Position numbers and translations under genes: made by a program. From Lewinellaceae bacterium (GTDB lineage: Bacteria; Bacteroidota; Bacteroidia; Chitinophagales; Saprospiraceae), in assembly GCA_020636095.1 (NCBI GenBank), contig JACJYN010000007.1, positions 496,001-560,000 of the forward strand: DNA of 64,000 bases, read 5' to 3'. Of this stretch, positions 35,942-45,792 are shown in pieces; within the stretch, counting starts at the first letter, position 1; each line of letters opens with the position of its first letter. The notes below the pieces were generated by a model. That model was not told where the DNA came from. It worked only from the letters and a program-made list of their open reading frames with translations, and did no database searches.

Positions 35942-38900
35942 ATGTCAACCATCACCATCGCCGGAAAAATCCTTTACCAAAACGGAATCGCCGTGCCGGC
36001 AGGCATCCTGGTCGCCGCCAACGAGCGGCAACTGCGCCTCACGCCTACATTGGCGGAAGTTACCACCACCGGAAAAGGCGCCTACAGCCTTACGCTTCAT
36101 GATGTGGCGGACAGGACTTCCTATTATATTGAAGTGCGGAACGGCCAGGGCGAGACGCTGGCCACCGAAGGCCCCTTTTCGGTGCTGGCTGGCAACCGCA
36201 AATTAGACGTCATCATTGATAATGCGTTTTTTGCCGGCGACCCGGTTTTTAAAATCCGGGAGCCTGTCTTGAAAAAATACGTAGACGACTGGCGGCAGGG
36301 CGGCGCCGACAATCCCGTCACCGCAGAAGACGCCCGGTTTGTGGCAGCCCAAACGGGCGAGGACGCCGGCGAAACCTGGCGCTGGATGAAAGCCCACCAA
36401 CTGGAAGTGGAAACCACGAGTGGCACGAAAAAAATGCCGGCGGAAATGTTGTACGGACTGCTGAAGCAAGGCTTGCCAGGCAGTATCGCCGCCCTTTCTG
36501 CCTTGCCGAGCGGCGACATAGCACATACCCTCAAACAAGCGATGGATGCAAATCAAATTTCCAAGACCGTGCCCGTCGGCGACCTGATGAAGGACTGGAA
36601 AGAATTGCTGGGCAGCCAATCCCTGAGCGAAAAGCCCGAAGGTTTGGACGCCTCGCTGGGCGAAATCCTGAGCATGGCCGGGGCGACTGCGAGCAACCAG
36701 AAAAAAATGATGGCCTTGTTTTCCGAACATACAGGTAGCGATGAGGCGTATTGGAACAAATTGGCCGAGATTATCCCCGGAGAAAATAAAGTAGCCCGTT
36801 TCCGAAAAGCAATGCAACTGGCCGCCTTCACGGGCTTTCAGCCACGCATGCTGGACGCATTGATGCAAGAAAATACGCAGGGCAATACCCATGCCGTTGC
36901 GGCACTGGCAGGCAAAGATGAGGAAGATTGGAAGGCCTTCATCCAGGCCGCTTCAACGCAGGGCTCCGCCGTTCCCTCCTTCATCAAGGGCAGCAACGAA
37001 GCGGAACGCATAGCACAATATGCTGCGGTTTTGGCAGAAACGACGGAAAAGGCTTTTCCTACCGCTTCCTTTTTCAAACGATTGTCCAAACTCGAAAGCA
37101 CCAGCGGCGGTTTCGTGCCGGCTCGTGCCGATTTGCAGGCTTTTTATGAGAAAAACCCCGATTTCGACTTCAAAAAAGCATCGCTGACAGCTTTGGCAGA
37201 TGGCACAGGCTTGAACCTCGACGGTATAACCAATACCCCAGAACTTTTAAAAGAAATAAGCGCTGCCCGCCGGTTGAGCGTACTCACGTCAAGGCCGACG
37301 GCGCTGCAAAGCATGCGGGCAGGCGGGCTGGATTCCGCACAGGCGGCCGCCAAAATGCCCCGCAGCCAATTCGTGGAAAAACACGGCAATGCCTTTGGTT
37401 CCGCCAGGGAAGCTGAACTGGCGCATCAGCAGGCGGAAACCAAAGCGCTGCAAAGCATCGCCTTATGGAGCGCCTTGCACCCCAACCAGCATATAGCAAC
37501 CGCCGCCACCAATGGCCCTAATGAGGCTTTACTCACCCAAAATGCCACTTTGCGCAGCCTCTTCGGCAGCCTCGAAGCCTGCGACGTCGAACACTGCCTG
37601 TCGCTGTACAGCCCTGCCGCTTATCTGGCCGACCTCCTGCATTTCCTCGAGTCCCGCTCGCAGAGTGCTTACGATGAACTGGTGCGCCGTCGCCCCGGCC
37701 TGCCGGGCTTGTTGCTCAATTGCGAAAACACCAACACGCCCCTGCCTTATATTGATTTGGTGATCGAGTTGCTGGAAGATTTGGTGATCAAGTTGCAGGG
37801 AGATTTGGCGCCGCCACCGCCGCCCCCTTCTGACTATCAAACTACACTAACCGCAGCGGAATTGGCAGCCAACCCCGAAAACAGCAACCCGGCAGCCTAC
37901 GATGTTTTGAAAAACGCCGTTTATCCGTCGAGCCTGCCCTTCGATTTTCCATTGGAAGAAAGCCGGGTGTACCTATCACACCTCGGCCTGACGCGCCACC
38001 GGCTGATGGCCTGCTTTTTTCCGGGAAAAGAATACATGGCCTTCGACAACCAAGCCATTGGGATAGAATACCTGGGGATTTCCGCGCAGGAAAGCAACAT
38101 CATCACGGGACAGACAGCGGGTGCGGGAGAGAATAGTGGAATCTGGAATTTTTTCGGCTTTGACAGACCAACGGGATTCCTTCCAATCTCAGACCCTTCC
38201 GGCAGCGGTAATCTCCTTACCAGTCCTGAGGACAATTGGCTAAACGTCCTGTCTGGGCGAGTAGACGTATTTCTGCAACAAACGGGATTGCGCTATGTAG
38301 AACTGCTGACCCTGCTTTCCTGCCATTTCATCAATCCGGAAAACGCCAAGATTACCATCGTTGCAGCACCAGGGAAAGCTCCGGATACCTGCCAATTGCA
38401 CGAGTTGCAGTTGAATGGCCTGGATGAAAACCACTTGGTGCGAATGCACCGGTTCCTTCGGTTGTCCCGCTGCCTGAATTGGCGTTTTTACGATTTGGAC
38501 AAAGCGCTCCAATCCATGAGCATCAGTGGCTTCAACAATGACGGAACCCCCAAAGCCATTACGGGCTACCTGAATAACGGCCACCTGCGGCGGCTTTCCC
38601 AGATGGAGCAGTTACGCCGTCGGTTCGGCTGCACCGTAGAAGAAACCCTGGCCATTTGGTTCAACCTGTGGGCAAAGCCCTACACCGATTTCGAGCAGGA
38701 CAAACCGGTTCCTGTTCCTGCTTTGTATGAACAATTGTTCCGCAACAAAGCCGTACTCAATCCTCTGAACGATGCGTTCAAAACCGCCCCCGCTGATTTG
38801 TCCGGCAGCCTGGATAGCCAGGCTGCGTCTATACAAGCAGCCTTGCAAATAAGCGATGCGGATTACCAGCTGTTACGAACTACCGGCAAAGTGGCAGCAG

Positions 38901-41900
38901 ATGGCAAATTGAGGCTGAACAACCTTTCGGCCCTCTATCGCCATGTGATGTTGGCGCGTTGGACGGGTTTGAGCCTGGCGGATTTATTGACGGTGATAGC
39001 CTTGAGCGAAACCAATCCTTTTGCTCATCCGGGCGAAACCTCTATTTTTCTTTGGAAAGTTGGCTTTATCCCATCCTCCGGGTTTTCGATTGCAGAATTG
39101 GATTACCTGCTGCGCGGCCGCTTTACGGAAAGCGCCGGCCTTGCGCCTTCGAAAGAGGCCATCCAGGTGTTTTTGGATGAAATGAAGGCATTGGTGGAAA
39201 GCACGGAAACAAAGGACATTCCGGAACAGGTGGAAACCCTGAAAAAAAACGTGACACAGAAGTTCGCCGCCGCCTTTGGGTTGAGTGCAAAAGCGGCGGA
39301 TTTACTTTTGAATAAACACCTCAAAAGTATTTCCTCTCCCGCCCTCGCCATGGTTCAGGATTTTCTAACTCCGGACACAGCAGATGAAGTCCGGGCATTG
39401 GATTACCGCAAGCTGGGGAAAGTGGCTTTCCTGATTCAGAAATTCAAAATTTCGGACGAAGAACTGGAGCAAATCCTGGCGAACCATTCGGAAATCGGAT
39501 GCCTGGATGTTAATGCCCTGCCCGTAGCGCCTCAGGAAAATGCCGATTGGGCCGGCTTCGAAGCCTTGGTGAACCTCATCCGCGCCCGTGATTTGTTGAG
39601 CTTTGGCGCCAACGGTTTGTTTGAGGTACTCCGCAATGCCATGGCGGACCATACCGATAAAAAGGGATGGTTGGACAACCTGGCACGGTTGAGCAATTGG
39701 GAGGCTGAAACGCTGGAAACCCTGATTGGCAATGACACCGTGCTGACTAGCGGCGGCATGTTGAAAACGCAGTTCCCCGACGACTTCCGCAACGGCGATC
39801 TCATCCTGCGCATCAAAAAATCGATGGACGCCCTGCACACAGCCGGGCTGAATGCCACGGCCATCGATGATATCATCTCGCCAGAAGTCACTTCGGCAAC
39901 CGCATTGGCCACCAAACAAGCCGTAAAGGCAAAATACGACGAGGCCCAATGGAGCAAAATCGCCAAGCCCCTTCGGGATGTTCTCCGGGAAAAACAGCGG
40001 GCGACACTGGTGGACTATTCCGTCAACCACTCCACATTATGGCAAAGCACGGAAAAACTCTACGAATACCTGCTGATAGATGTGGAAATGAAACCCGTTG
40101 CCATGACTTCCCGCCTGAAACAGGCGATTTGCAGCGTGCAATTGTTTGTGGACCGGGCTTTAATGAACCTTGAACGCAATGACGGTACGCCCGTTTTATT
40201 GGATGCAGAGCAGGCGGAGGAATGGAAAACCTGGCGGAAAATATACCGGGTTTGGGAAGCCAACCGCAAAATATTCCTCTACCCGGAAAACTGGATAGAA
40301 CCGGAATTGCGGGACGGCCAGACCCCATTTTTCAAGGATGCCGTCTCGGCGTTGCTGCAAAACGAATTGACTCCCGAAACGGTAGAAGACGCTTTTAGGG
40401 GCTATCTGGAAAAACTGGACGAGGTGGCCCGTTTGGAAATCGTGGGTATGGTTCACCAAAAAGAAGAGGAAGAGGAGAACCAGGCAGCCATTGACATTCT
40501 CCATGTCTTCGGCCGTACGTGCATCCAACCCCACAATTATTTTTATCGAACCTTTGAAAAAAAGAAATGGTCACACTGGCAAAAAGTGGAAACGGATATT
40601 GACAGCGACCATTTAGTACCGGTGATTTTTAATCGAAGGCTTTGCTTGTTTTGGTTGTTTTTTACACCGGGAGCGGTAGAAGGTACGACCATTGATCCGA
40701 ATAAAGAACTTCCAAAAACAACTATGTACTGGAAAATCCAGGTGGCTTGGAGTGAGTTTCGGAAAAATACCTGGACGGGCAAGAAGCTTTCCAAAAGTTA
40801 TTTCCATTCTGAATCTACTGACGATAAATCAATCTTGGAAAACCTGCGGAAGGGTTTGTTTGTACGCCATTATCAGGATTCAGGCCTACTATTTATACAT
40901 TTAAGCCAGGGATTGAACCACACTGCGGGCCAGGGCTCTTTTGTTTTTGAGAATACTGCTAGCGAGCCTAAAACGGTTCCGGATTCCTTGCCGGCTGAAT
41001 ATTCGCTCCTCGCACCCGGATTCACCAGATTTGAAGATGAACAGATCAAGGGTATCTCCCTTTCTTCCCAACCTTTATCGTTGCGGTACGAAGCGGCGAG
41101 CACCACCGGCAATGCCAATAAACGAGCTGGTGAATTGGTGTTAAGGAAAACGGCACATCCCCGTTTTAGCCTGGTAGTAGATTCAGGCGCCAGTCAGCCT
41201 TTCGAACAACCTTTTGTGTTTCAAGATAGGAAAAACACTTTTCTGGTAGAGCCGTCCCGCTCCAGTAAAGGTTACCTATTGCCTGATGTGCCCGATATTT
41301 TCGTTATGGAGCAAGGCGCGGAACAAGTATGGGGAAAAGAACTTCAACCGGCATCGGGTTCCATAAAACGGATCGAAGACGATGAACCGGAGCAGCGAAG
41401 CAAAGGGATAGTCGTTGCAGATTTACCAAAAAACGATATTCAGATATCCACACCTGATAAACTGGCTTTACAAATATCAGAAGCCTACCCGCCTTCTCCC
41501 GACCCTTTCAGAAGAATTCGGCATCAATATCAATTCAGCACCTTTTACCATCCACAAGTAAAAGCTTTTGTCCGCGAACTGAATAGAGCAGGTGTGCCTG
41601 GCATTTTGCAGCGCCGCGTCCAGCAAGCAGGCGATGTCATCTCTTTCCAACAATACCAACCGACGCCGGCAGTCATCGGCGGCCCGCCGCAGGGCATCGT
41701 TGATTTTACCTACGGCAGCCCCTATGCCCAATACAACTGGGAGTTGTTCTTTCACCTGCCCATCCACATCGCCTGCCGGCTGAGCGCCGACCAGCGCTTT
41801 GACGAAGCCCGCAAATGGTTTCATTACGTGTTCAACCCAACGACCGGAGAGGAAGGGGGTAAAGAACGTTTTTGGCAATTCAAACCCTTTTTCGAGGAAG

Positions 41901-44335
41901 CCGAAACCTTAGTCGATTTGCAGGAAAATCAGGCAGAACTGGAAAAGCAAATTGAAAACTGGGCAGCCAATCCTTTCCAACCACACGTCATTGCCCGGAT
42001 GCGCATCACCGCCTATATGAAGTTTACGGTGATGAAGTATATAGACAACCTCATCGCCTGGGGCGACCAATTGTTTCGGAGGGATACGATTGAAAGCATC
42101 AATGAAGCCACGAATTTGTACATATTGGCAGCCAAAATATTGGGGCCGGCGCCGCAAAGAGTCCCTGCCCGTGTTCAGCGCGAGGATAAGGCTTACAGCG
42201 ACTTGACCGGCCACCTGGATGCTTTCTCCAATGCCTTAGTGGATATTGAGATGTTCCTGTCACCTTCGGGCCCCTCGGACGGTGCGATCCGTTCAGGAGC
42301 TTCAAGCGCCCTGAGCCCCATGCTTTACTTCGGCGTGCCCCGAAACGAGTACCTGCTACGGTATTGGGAAACGGTGGCCGACCGCCTTTTCAAAATACGG
42401 CATAGCCTCAATATCGAAGGGCTGGCTCGTTCCCTGCCTTTGTTTGAGCCGCCGATCGATCCGGCCTTGCTCGTCCGGGCAACTGCGGCGGGTGTGGATT
42501 TAGGCAGCCTGCTGAATGACATAAGCGTTGGCATTCCACATTATCGTTTTGCCTTTATGTTGCAAAAAGCTTATGAATTGGCTAACGAGGTAAAGGGCTT
42601 GGGCGCCTTGCTCTTATCGGCTTTGGAAAAAAAGGATGCGGAGCATTTGTCGCTGCTGAGGTCGGGGCATGAGCAGCATTTGCTGGGCGCGGTGCTGCAG
42701 GTGCGGGAGCGGCAGGTGGAGGAAGCGAAGGAGTTGCTGGCGGGTACGAAAAAGTCGTTGGAAAGCGCAAAATTGAGATTCGGGTATTACAGCTCCCGCA
42801 AAAATATCAACAAGCATGAAAACGAATATTTAAAGAATACTGTAAAAGCTCAGGGCCTCTCTTTCCTGCAAGGAGAATACAATACGATGGCCAGTGTTCT
42901 GTCCGGAATACCTGAACTCAAAGTTGGCGCACCTACAACCGCAGGGACTGAATTTGGTGGAATTCACTTATCAGCTATTTACAGTGGCCTCAGTTCAGCA
43001 GTAGGAATAGCAGTTGGGTTAGCTAATTCAAGGGCAAACATCAATTCCACACTTGGCAGTTACGAGCGCCGCAAGGACGACTGGGAATTTCAAGCAGATC
43101 AAGCAAAAATAGACATCGAGCAATTGGAAAAACAAGTGCTGGCCTCCGAAATCCGCCTCGCAATTTCCCAACGGGAACGCTCCAACCACCAACTACAAAT
43201 GGAACAATCCGCTGAAACGGACCAATTCATGCGCGGCAAATTCACCAATGAACAATTGTTCGACTGGATGGCCAAGCAGCTTTCGGAACTGTATTTCCAG
43301 ACGTATCAGTTTGCTTATGATTTAGCTAAAAAGGCAGAGTTGTGTTTCCAGTTGGAACTGCCTCAGGAAAGCACCTCATCGGCAGGATATATCAACTTCG
43401 GTTATTGGGACAACCTAAAGGAAGGGCTGCTGGCGGGCGAAAAATTGCAGTACGGCCTGCGCCGCCTGGAAATGGCGCATCTGGAGCAGAACAGGCGGGA
43501 GTTTGAAATCACGAAACATATTTCCATCCGTCAAATCAATCCGATCGCTTTACTGCAATTGCGGGAAACCGGCTCCTGTGCCTTTACCCTGCCGGAAGTG
43601 TTATTCGACATGGACTTCCCGGGGCATTACCGCAGGCGCATCAAATCGGTGTCCATTTCCCTTCCCTGCATTTCCGGGCCTTACACAGGGCTGAATGCTA
43701 CGCTGCGGTTGACGAAAAACGAATACCGAAGAAAAGCAGACCTGACAGAAGAATTGTTTTCAAACAACGTGCCTTCCACCGCCATTGCCGTCAGCACCGG
43801 GCAAATGGACAGCGGTTTATTTGAGTTGAATTTCCGGGATGAACGCTATCTGCCCTTTGAAGGAGCAGGGGCCATCAGCACCTGGGAATTGGAACTACCT
43901 GAATTCAGGCAATTTGACTATGACACCATTTCCGATGTCGTGATGCACGTCCGTTACACGGCGCTGGAAGAAGGCGGGCCGTTTAAAGCGGCTGTAGTCA
44001 CGAAAGTAAACCAGGCTATTGGAGCGGCAAGCGAAGGCTTATTCGCCATCATCGACCTGCAACACGACCTGCCCACAGAATGGCATAAAGCCATGCAACA
44101 TACAAATGCAAGCGGAGAACACGTTTTGTCTATTCCAGATTTAAGCAGGTTTTTGCCTTTTTATGCCATCGGCAGGCAGCTGGAAATTGCTGAAACAACC
44201 TTTGTCTGTTCTGCTGAAATGACAGGTATCACGCCGACGGCCATTGCGGCTTTAACCAATATCGAGCTGAAGTTTAAAACTGCCGGCAATGTGGTTCAAA
44301 AGGCTTTTATGGTGGTTCGGTTTACGTTGAGTTGA
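35942..44335 (+). CDS. TcA-like pore-forming subunit of a Tc (ABC) toxin
   Basis: 2797 residues. Residues 1-95 are a beta-sandwich of the carboxypeptidase-regulatory type (MSTITIAGKILYQNG, GKGAYSLTL), unusual at the head of TcA. A VRP1-type helical region follows, with the signature SLYSPAAYLADLLHFLESR (about 554-572) and LPYIDLVIELLED. The neuraminidase-like/shell region includes FYRTFEKKKWSHWQK (about 1532) and VPVIFNRRLCLFW. The TcB-binding and channel part starts near 1955 (YVFNPTTGEEGGKERFW, MKYIDNLIAWGDQLFRRDTI); a hydrophobic hairpin at about 2315-2365 is the probable membrane tip. The end has RYLPFEGAGAISTWELELP and FDYDTISDVVMHVRYTA. TcA pentamers bind target cells and inject through the membrane; here the partner is the TcB-TcC fusion at 23078. 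No signal peptide; release may need lysis or another route. Confidence 0.93.
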   Translation: MSTITIAGKILYQNGIAVPAGILVAANERQLRLTPTLAEVTTTGKGAYSLTLHDVADRTSYYIEVRNGQGETLATEGPFSVLAGNRKLDVIIDNAFFAGDPVFKIREPVLKKYVDDWRQGGADNPVTAEDARFVAAQTGEDAGETWRWMKAHQLEVETTSGTKKMPAEMLYGLLKQGLPGSIAALSALPSGDIAHTLKQAMDANQISKTVPVGDLMKDWKELLGSQSLSEKPEGLDASLGEILSMAGATASNQKKMMALFSEHTGSDEAYWNKLAEIIPGENKVARFRKAMQLAAFTGFQPRMLDALMQENTQGNTHAVAALAGKDEEDWKAFIQAASTQGSAVPSFIKGSNEAERIAQYAAVLAETTEKAFPTASFFKRLSKLESTSGGFVPARADLQAFYEKNPDFDFKKASLTALADGTGLNLDGITNTPELLKEISAARRLSVLTSRPTALQSMRAGGLDSAQAAAKMPRSQFVEKHGNAFGSAREAELAHQQAETKALQSIALWSALHPNQHIATAATNGPNEALLTQNATLRSLFGSLEACDVEHCLSLYSPAAYLADLLHFLESRSQSAYDELVRRRPGLPGLLLNCENTNTPLPYIDLVIELLEDLVIKLQGDLAPPPPPPSDYQTTLTAAELAANPENSNPAAYDVLKNAVYPSSLPFDFPLEESRVYLSHLGLTRHRLMACFFPGKEYMAFDNQAIGIEYLGISAQESNIITGQTAGAGENSGIWNFFGFDRPTGFLPISDPSGSGNLLTSPEDNWLNVLSGRVDVFLQQTGLRYVELLTLLSCHFINPENAKITIVAAPGKAPDTCQLHELQLNGLDENHLVRMHRFLRLSRCLNWRFYDLDKALQSMSISGFNNDGTPKAITGYLNNGHLRRLSQMEQLRRRFGCTVEETLAIWFNLWAKPYTDFEQDKPVPVPALYEQLFRNKAVLNPLNDAFKTAPADLSGSLDSQAASIQAALQISDADYQLLRTTGKVAADGKLRLNNLSALYRHVMLARWTGLSLADLLTVIALSETNPFAHPGETSIFLWKVGFIPSSGFSIAELDYLLRGRFTESAGLAPSKEAIQVFLDEMKALVESTETKDIPEQVETLKKNVTQKFAAAFGLSAKAADLLLNKHLKSISSPALAMVQDFLTPDTADEVRALDYRKLGKVAFLIQKFKISDEELEQILANHSEIGCLDVNALPVAPQENADWAGFEALVNLIRARDLLSFGANGLFEVLRNAMADHTDKKGWLDNLARLSNWEAETLETLIGNDTVLTSGGMLKTQFPDDFRNGDLILRIKKSMDALHTAGLNATAIDDIISPEVTSATALATKQAVKAKYDEAQWSKIAKPLRDVLREKQRATLVDYSVNHSTLWQSTEKLYEYLLIDVEMKPVAMTSRLKQAICSVQLFVDRALMNLERNDGTPVLLDAEQAEEWKTWRKIYRVWEANRKIFLYPENWIEPELRDGQTPFFKDAVSALLQNELTPETVEDAFRGYLEKLDEVARLEIVGMVHQKEEEEENQAAIDILHVFGRTCIQPHNYFYRTFEKKKWSHWQKVETDIDSDHLVPVIFNRRLCLFWLFFTPGAVEGTTIDPNKELPKTTMYWKIQVAWSEFRKNTWTGKKLSKSYFHSESTDDKSILENLRKGLFVRHYQDSGLLFIHLSQGLNHTAGQGSFVFENTASEPKTVPDSLPAEYSLLAPGFTRFEDEQIKGISLSSQPLSLRYEAASTTGNANKRAGELVLRKTAHPRFSLVVDSGASQPFEQPFVFQDRKNTFLVEPSRSSKGYLLPDVPDIFVMEQGAEQVWGKELQPASGSIKRIEDDEPEQRSKGIVVADLPKNDIQISTPDKLALQISEAYPPSPDPFRRIRHQYQFSTFYHPQVKAFVRELNRAGVPGILQRRVQQAGDVISFQQYQPTPAVIGGPPQGIVDFTYGSPYAQYNWELFFHLPIHIACRLSADQRFDEARKWFHYVFNPTTGEEGGKERFWQFKPFFEEAETLVDLQENQAELEKQIENWAANPFQPHVIARMRITAYMKFTVMKYIDNLIAWGDQLFRRDTIESINEATNLYILAAKILGPAPQRVPARVQREDKAYSDLTGHLDAFSNALVDIEMFLSPSGPSDGAIRSGASSALSPMLYFGVPRNEYLLRYWETVADRLFKIRHSLNIEGLARSLPLFEPPIDPALLVRATAAGVDLGSLLNDISVGIPHYRFAFMLQKAYELANEVKGLGALLLSALEKKDAEHLSLLRSGHEQHLLGAVLQVRERQVEEAKELLAGTKKSLESAKLRFGYYSSRKNINKHENEYLKNTVKAQGLSFLQGEYNTMASVLSGIPELKVGAPTTAGTEFGGIHLSAIYSGLSSAVGIAVGLANSRANINSTLGSYERRKDDWEFQADQAKIDIEQLEKQVLASEIRLAISQRERSNHQLQMEQSAETDQFMRGKFTNEQLFDWMAKQLSELYFQTYQFAYDLAKKAELCFQLELPQESTSSAGYINFGYWDNLKEGLLAGEKLQYGLRRLEMAHLEQNRREFEITKHISIRQINPIALLQLRETGSCAFTLPEVLFDMDFPGHYRRRIKSVSISLPCISGPYTGLNATLRLTKNEYRRKADLTEELFSNNVPSTAIAVSTGQMDSGLFELNFRDERYLPFEGAGAISTWELELPEFRQFDYDTISDVVMHVRYTALEEGGPFKAAVVTKVNQAIGAASEGLFAIIDLQHDLPTEWHKAMQHTNASGEHVLSIPDLSRFLPFYAIGRQLEIAETTFVCSAEMTGITPTAIAALTNIELKFKTAGNVVQKAFMVVRFTLS

Positions 44336-44541
44336 GAGCATGTTTGGAGGTAGTCCTCGATATGCATCGGGGCAGGCTATTTGGGCTGCCCCAAAGGCCC
44401 CTTCGGGGCAAATGGCAGCTTTTGGAACCTCACTTTGCCATTTTTTAGCTCCATAGCGCCACTATGCAGCTCAATAATGCCTTCGTGAGAACCCAAAATC
44501 TGCCATTTTCGCTTCCAAAGCACCACCTCCAAACATGCTCT
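44335..44541. repeat. Palindromic element E, starts at the tcA stop codon
   Basis: agagcatgtttggaggt (44335-44351) is an exact reverse complement of 44525-44541. The first base is the last base of the tcA TGA. Inside are agctccatag-cgcca-ctatgcagct and ggggc/gcccc hairpins. The arm sequence is the same as in element F at 58474. Confidence 0.82.
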
Positions 44542-44551
44542 GAGGCTGGCA

Positions 44552-44578
44552 TTTGTCGCCCAAAAGTTGTTATCTTTG
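44552..44578 (+). promoter_or_regulatory. Bacteroidota-type promoter
   Basis: TATCTTTG at 44571-44578 matches the -7 consensus. A TTTG lies at 44552-44555, a spacer of 15 bp, shorter than usual. The ATG of the next gene is 22 bp downstream. Confidence 0.5.
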
Positions 44579-44599
44579 AAAAAAAAAACAGAAAACAAC

Positions 44600-45076
44600 A
44601 TGCTGAGAAGCCTCATTAAACTGGCCCTGTTCCTGGTAGCAGGTATCCTGGTGTACAACTACTTTTTCGGAACGCCTGAGGAGAAGGCGCAATCCAGGGA
44701 GGTCTTTACGGATATAAAAGACCTGACCAAGTCGGCAGTCGGCCTGCTGAAATCCGAAAAACAAAAATTCAACGACGGCAAATATGATGATGCCGTAGAC
44801 AAGATCGGCGGCCTCATCGATAACCTCAAAGGAAAAGCCGAACAACTGGAAAACAACCGCGAACTGCTCGATCAGATCGCCGACCTACAGCAAAAAAAGA
44901 ATTCACTCGAAACCAAGTTGGGCAGCCCGGGGGTAGAGTCTTATGGTAATGAAGGCCAGCGCGTCGTTACCGACAGCGCCCAGCGCCGCCAGATCGAAGA
45001 GGACTGGAAAGAGCTGGTGGACAAGACCGAACGCGTTATGCAGGATATGGAACAGCGGGCGGTGAGAGAGCAGTGA
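44600..45076 (+). CDS. Small membrane-anchored coiled-coil protein (unknown)
   Basis: 158 residues from the ATG at 44600 (MLRSLIKLALFLVAGILVYNYFFG), which is a single N-terminal transmembrane helix. The rest is highly charged and helical, with heptad-like Leu/Ile spacing (VDKIGGLIDNLKGKAEQLENN, LLDQIADLQQKKNSLETKL) and a final amphipathic helix (WKELVDKTERVMQDMEQRA). This suggests a membrane-anchored periplasmic or cytoplasmic coiled coil. No family recognised. Confidence 0.75.
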   Translation: MLRSLIKLALFLVAGILVYNYFFGTPEEKAQSREVFTDIKDLTKSAVGLLKSEKQKFNDGKYDDAVDKIGGLIDNLKGKAEQLENNRELLDQIADLQQKKNSLETKLGSPGVESYGNEGQRVVTDSAQRRQIEEDWKELVDKTERVMQDMEQRAVREQ

Positions 45077-45144
45077 GGAAGTGAAGTCGGAAGTGGGAAG
45101 GCGGCGGTTTGTAGTTCTGCAATCCCACTTCCGGCTTGGGATAA

Positions 45145-45196
45145 TTCAATTTTCAGTGATTTGCGAATTGCGAACACCGAATTGCGAACAGTCCCT
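45145..45196. repeat. GCGAATTGCGAACA repeat
   Basis: ttgcgaattgcgaacaccga and attgcgaacag lie in the gap between two converging genes. The sequence is the same vocabulary as the tracts at 3852 and 34437. No gene or clear terminator stands out. Confidence 0.55.
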
Positions 45197-45207
45197 GTCA
45201 TTTCCAC

Positions 45208-45792
45208 TTATTCCAGTGACGCTCGCACACATTTTTTGATCGGTGAAATATCATCGATCAGGACATTTCCCTGATAGGAGAAACTGCCGTCCTTATAGTA
45301 GGCTTCGATCAGGATATAACGGATACTCTGTTTGGGTACGAACTGCACTTCGTGTTCTTCCCATTCTATATTCTTGATTAAGCCGGTTTTATACAGAAGT
45401 TGGCTTTTGGCGCATTTTGTTGCGCCTCCCCAGATGCGGATACCGAGCGGCTTATTGTAGCCTGCGTAAGTATTGGCGTGGGCCAGTTCCAGCGTAAAAG
45501 TATAGCACTCTCGGGGTTGGAGGGTTTGGGCCAGCCGTTGGCCGATGCTTTCCCAGGTGCCGTCTTCGCGAGTGATCAGCCCGAGATAAGTATCGCCTTC
45601 CGACGCATCCTGATAGACGCCCCAGGGGCCGGGCATGATATCGGGCGTGGTGCCCAACTCACAGGGAAACCAGCCAGCCGGCACGGTTGCATCCTGTGGG
45701 TCGCCTTCAAAAGAAGCGTTATTTAGATAGACCTGCCCAGATAGTAAAGCGGGAGCTCCCGCTAAGATGATCCAAAAAGTCAGCCGTTTCAT
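45208..45792 (-). CDS. Secreted jelly-roll-like protein (unknown)
   Basis: 194 residues from the ATG at 45792, which begins a signal peptide (MKRLTFWIILAGAPALLSGQ); the open frame reaches 45903. The mature part has the NNASFEGDPQDATVPAGWFPC opening, then DTYLGLITREDGTWESIGQ, PRECYTFTLELAHANTY and NVLIDDISPI. This is the pattern of a carbohydrate-binding-like beta sandwich found at the N-terminus of secreted or OmpA-type proteins in Saprospiria. Here it stands alone without an OmpA or type IX tail. Divergent from ftsX, with a 121-bp shared upstream region. Confidence 0.75.
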   Translation of the reverse strand: MKRLTFWIILAGAPALLSGQVYLNNASFEGDPQDATVPAGWFPCELGTTPDIMPGPWGVYQDASEGDTYLGLITREDGTWESIGQRLAQTLQPRECYTFTLELAHANTYAGYNKPLGIRIWGGATKCAKSQLLYKTGLIKNIEWEEHEVQFVPKQSIRYILIEAYYKDGSFSYQGNVLIDDISPIKKCVRASLE

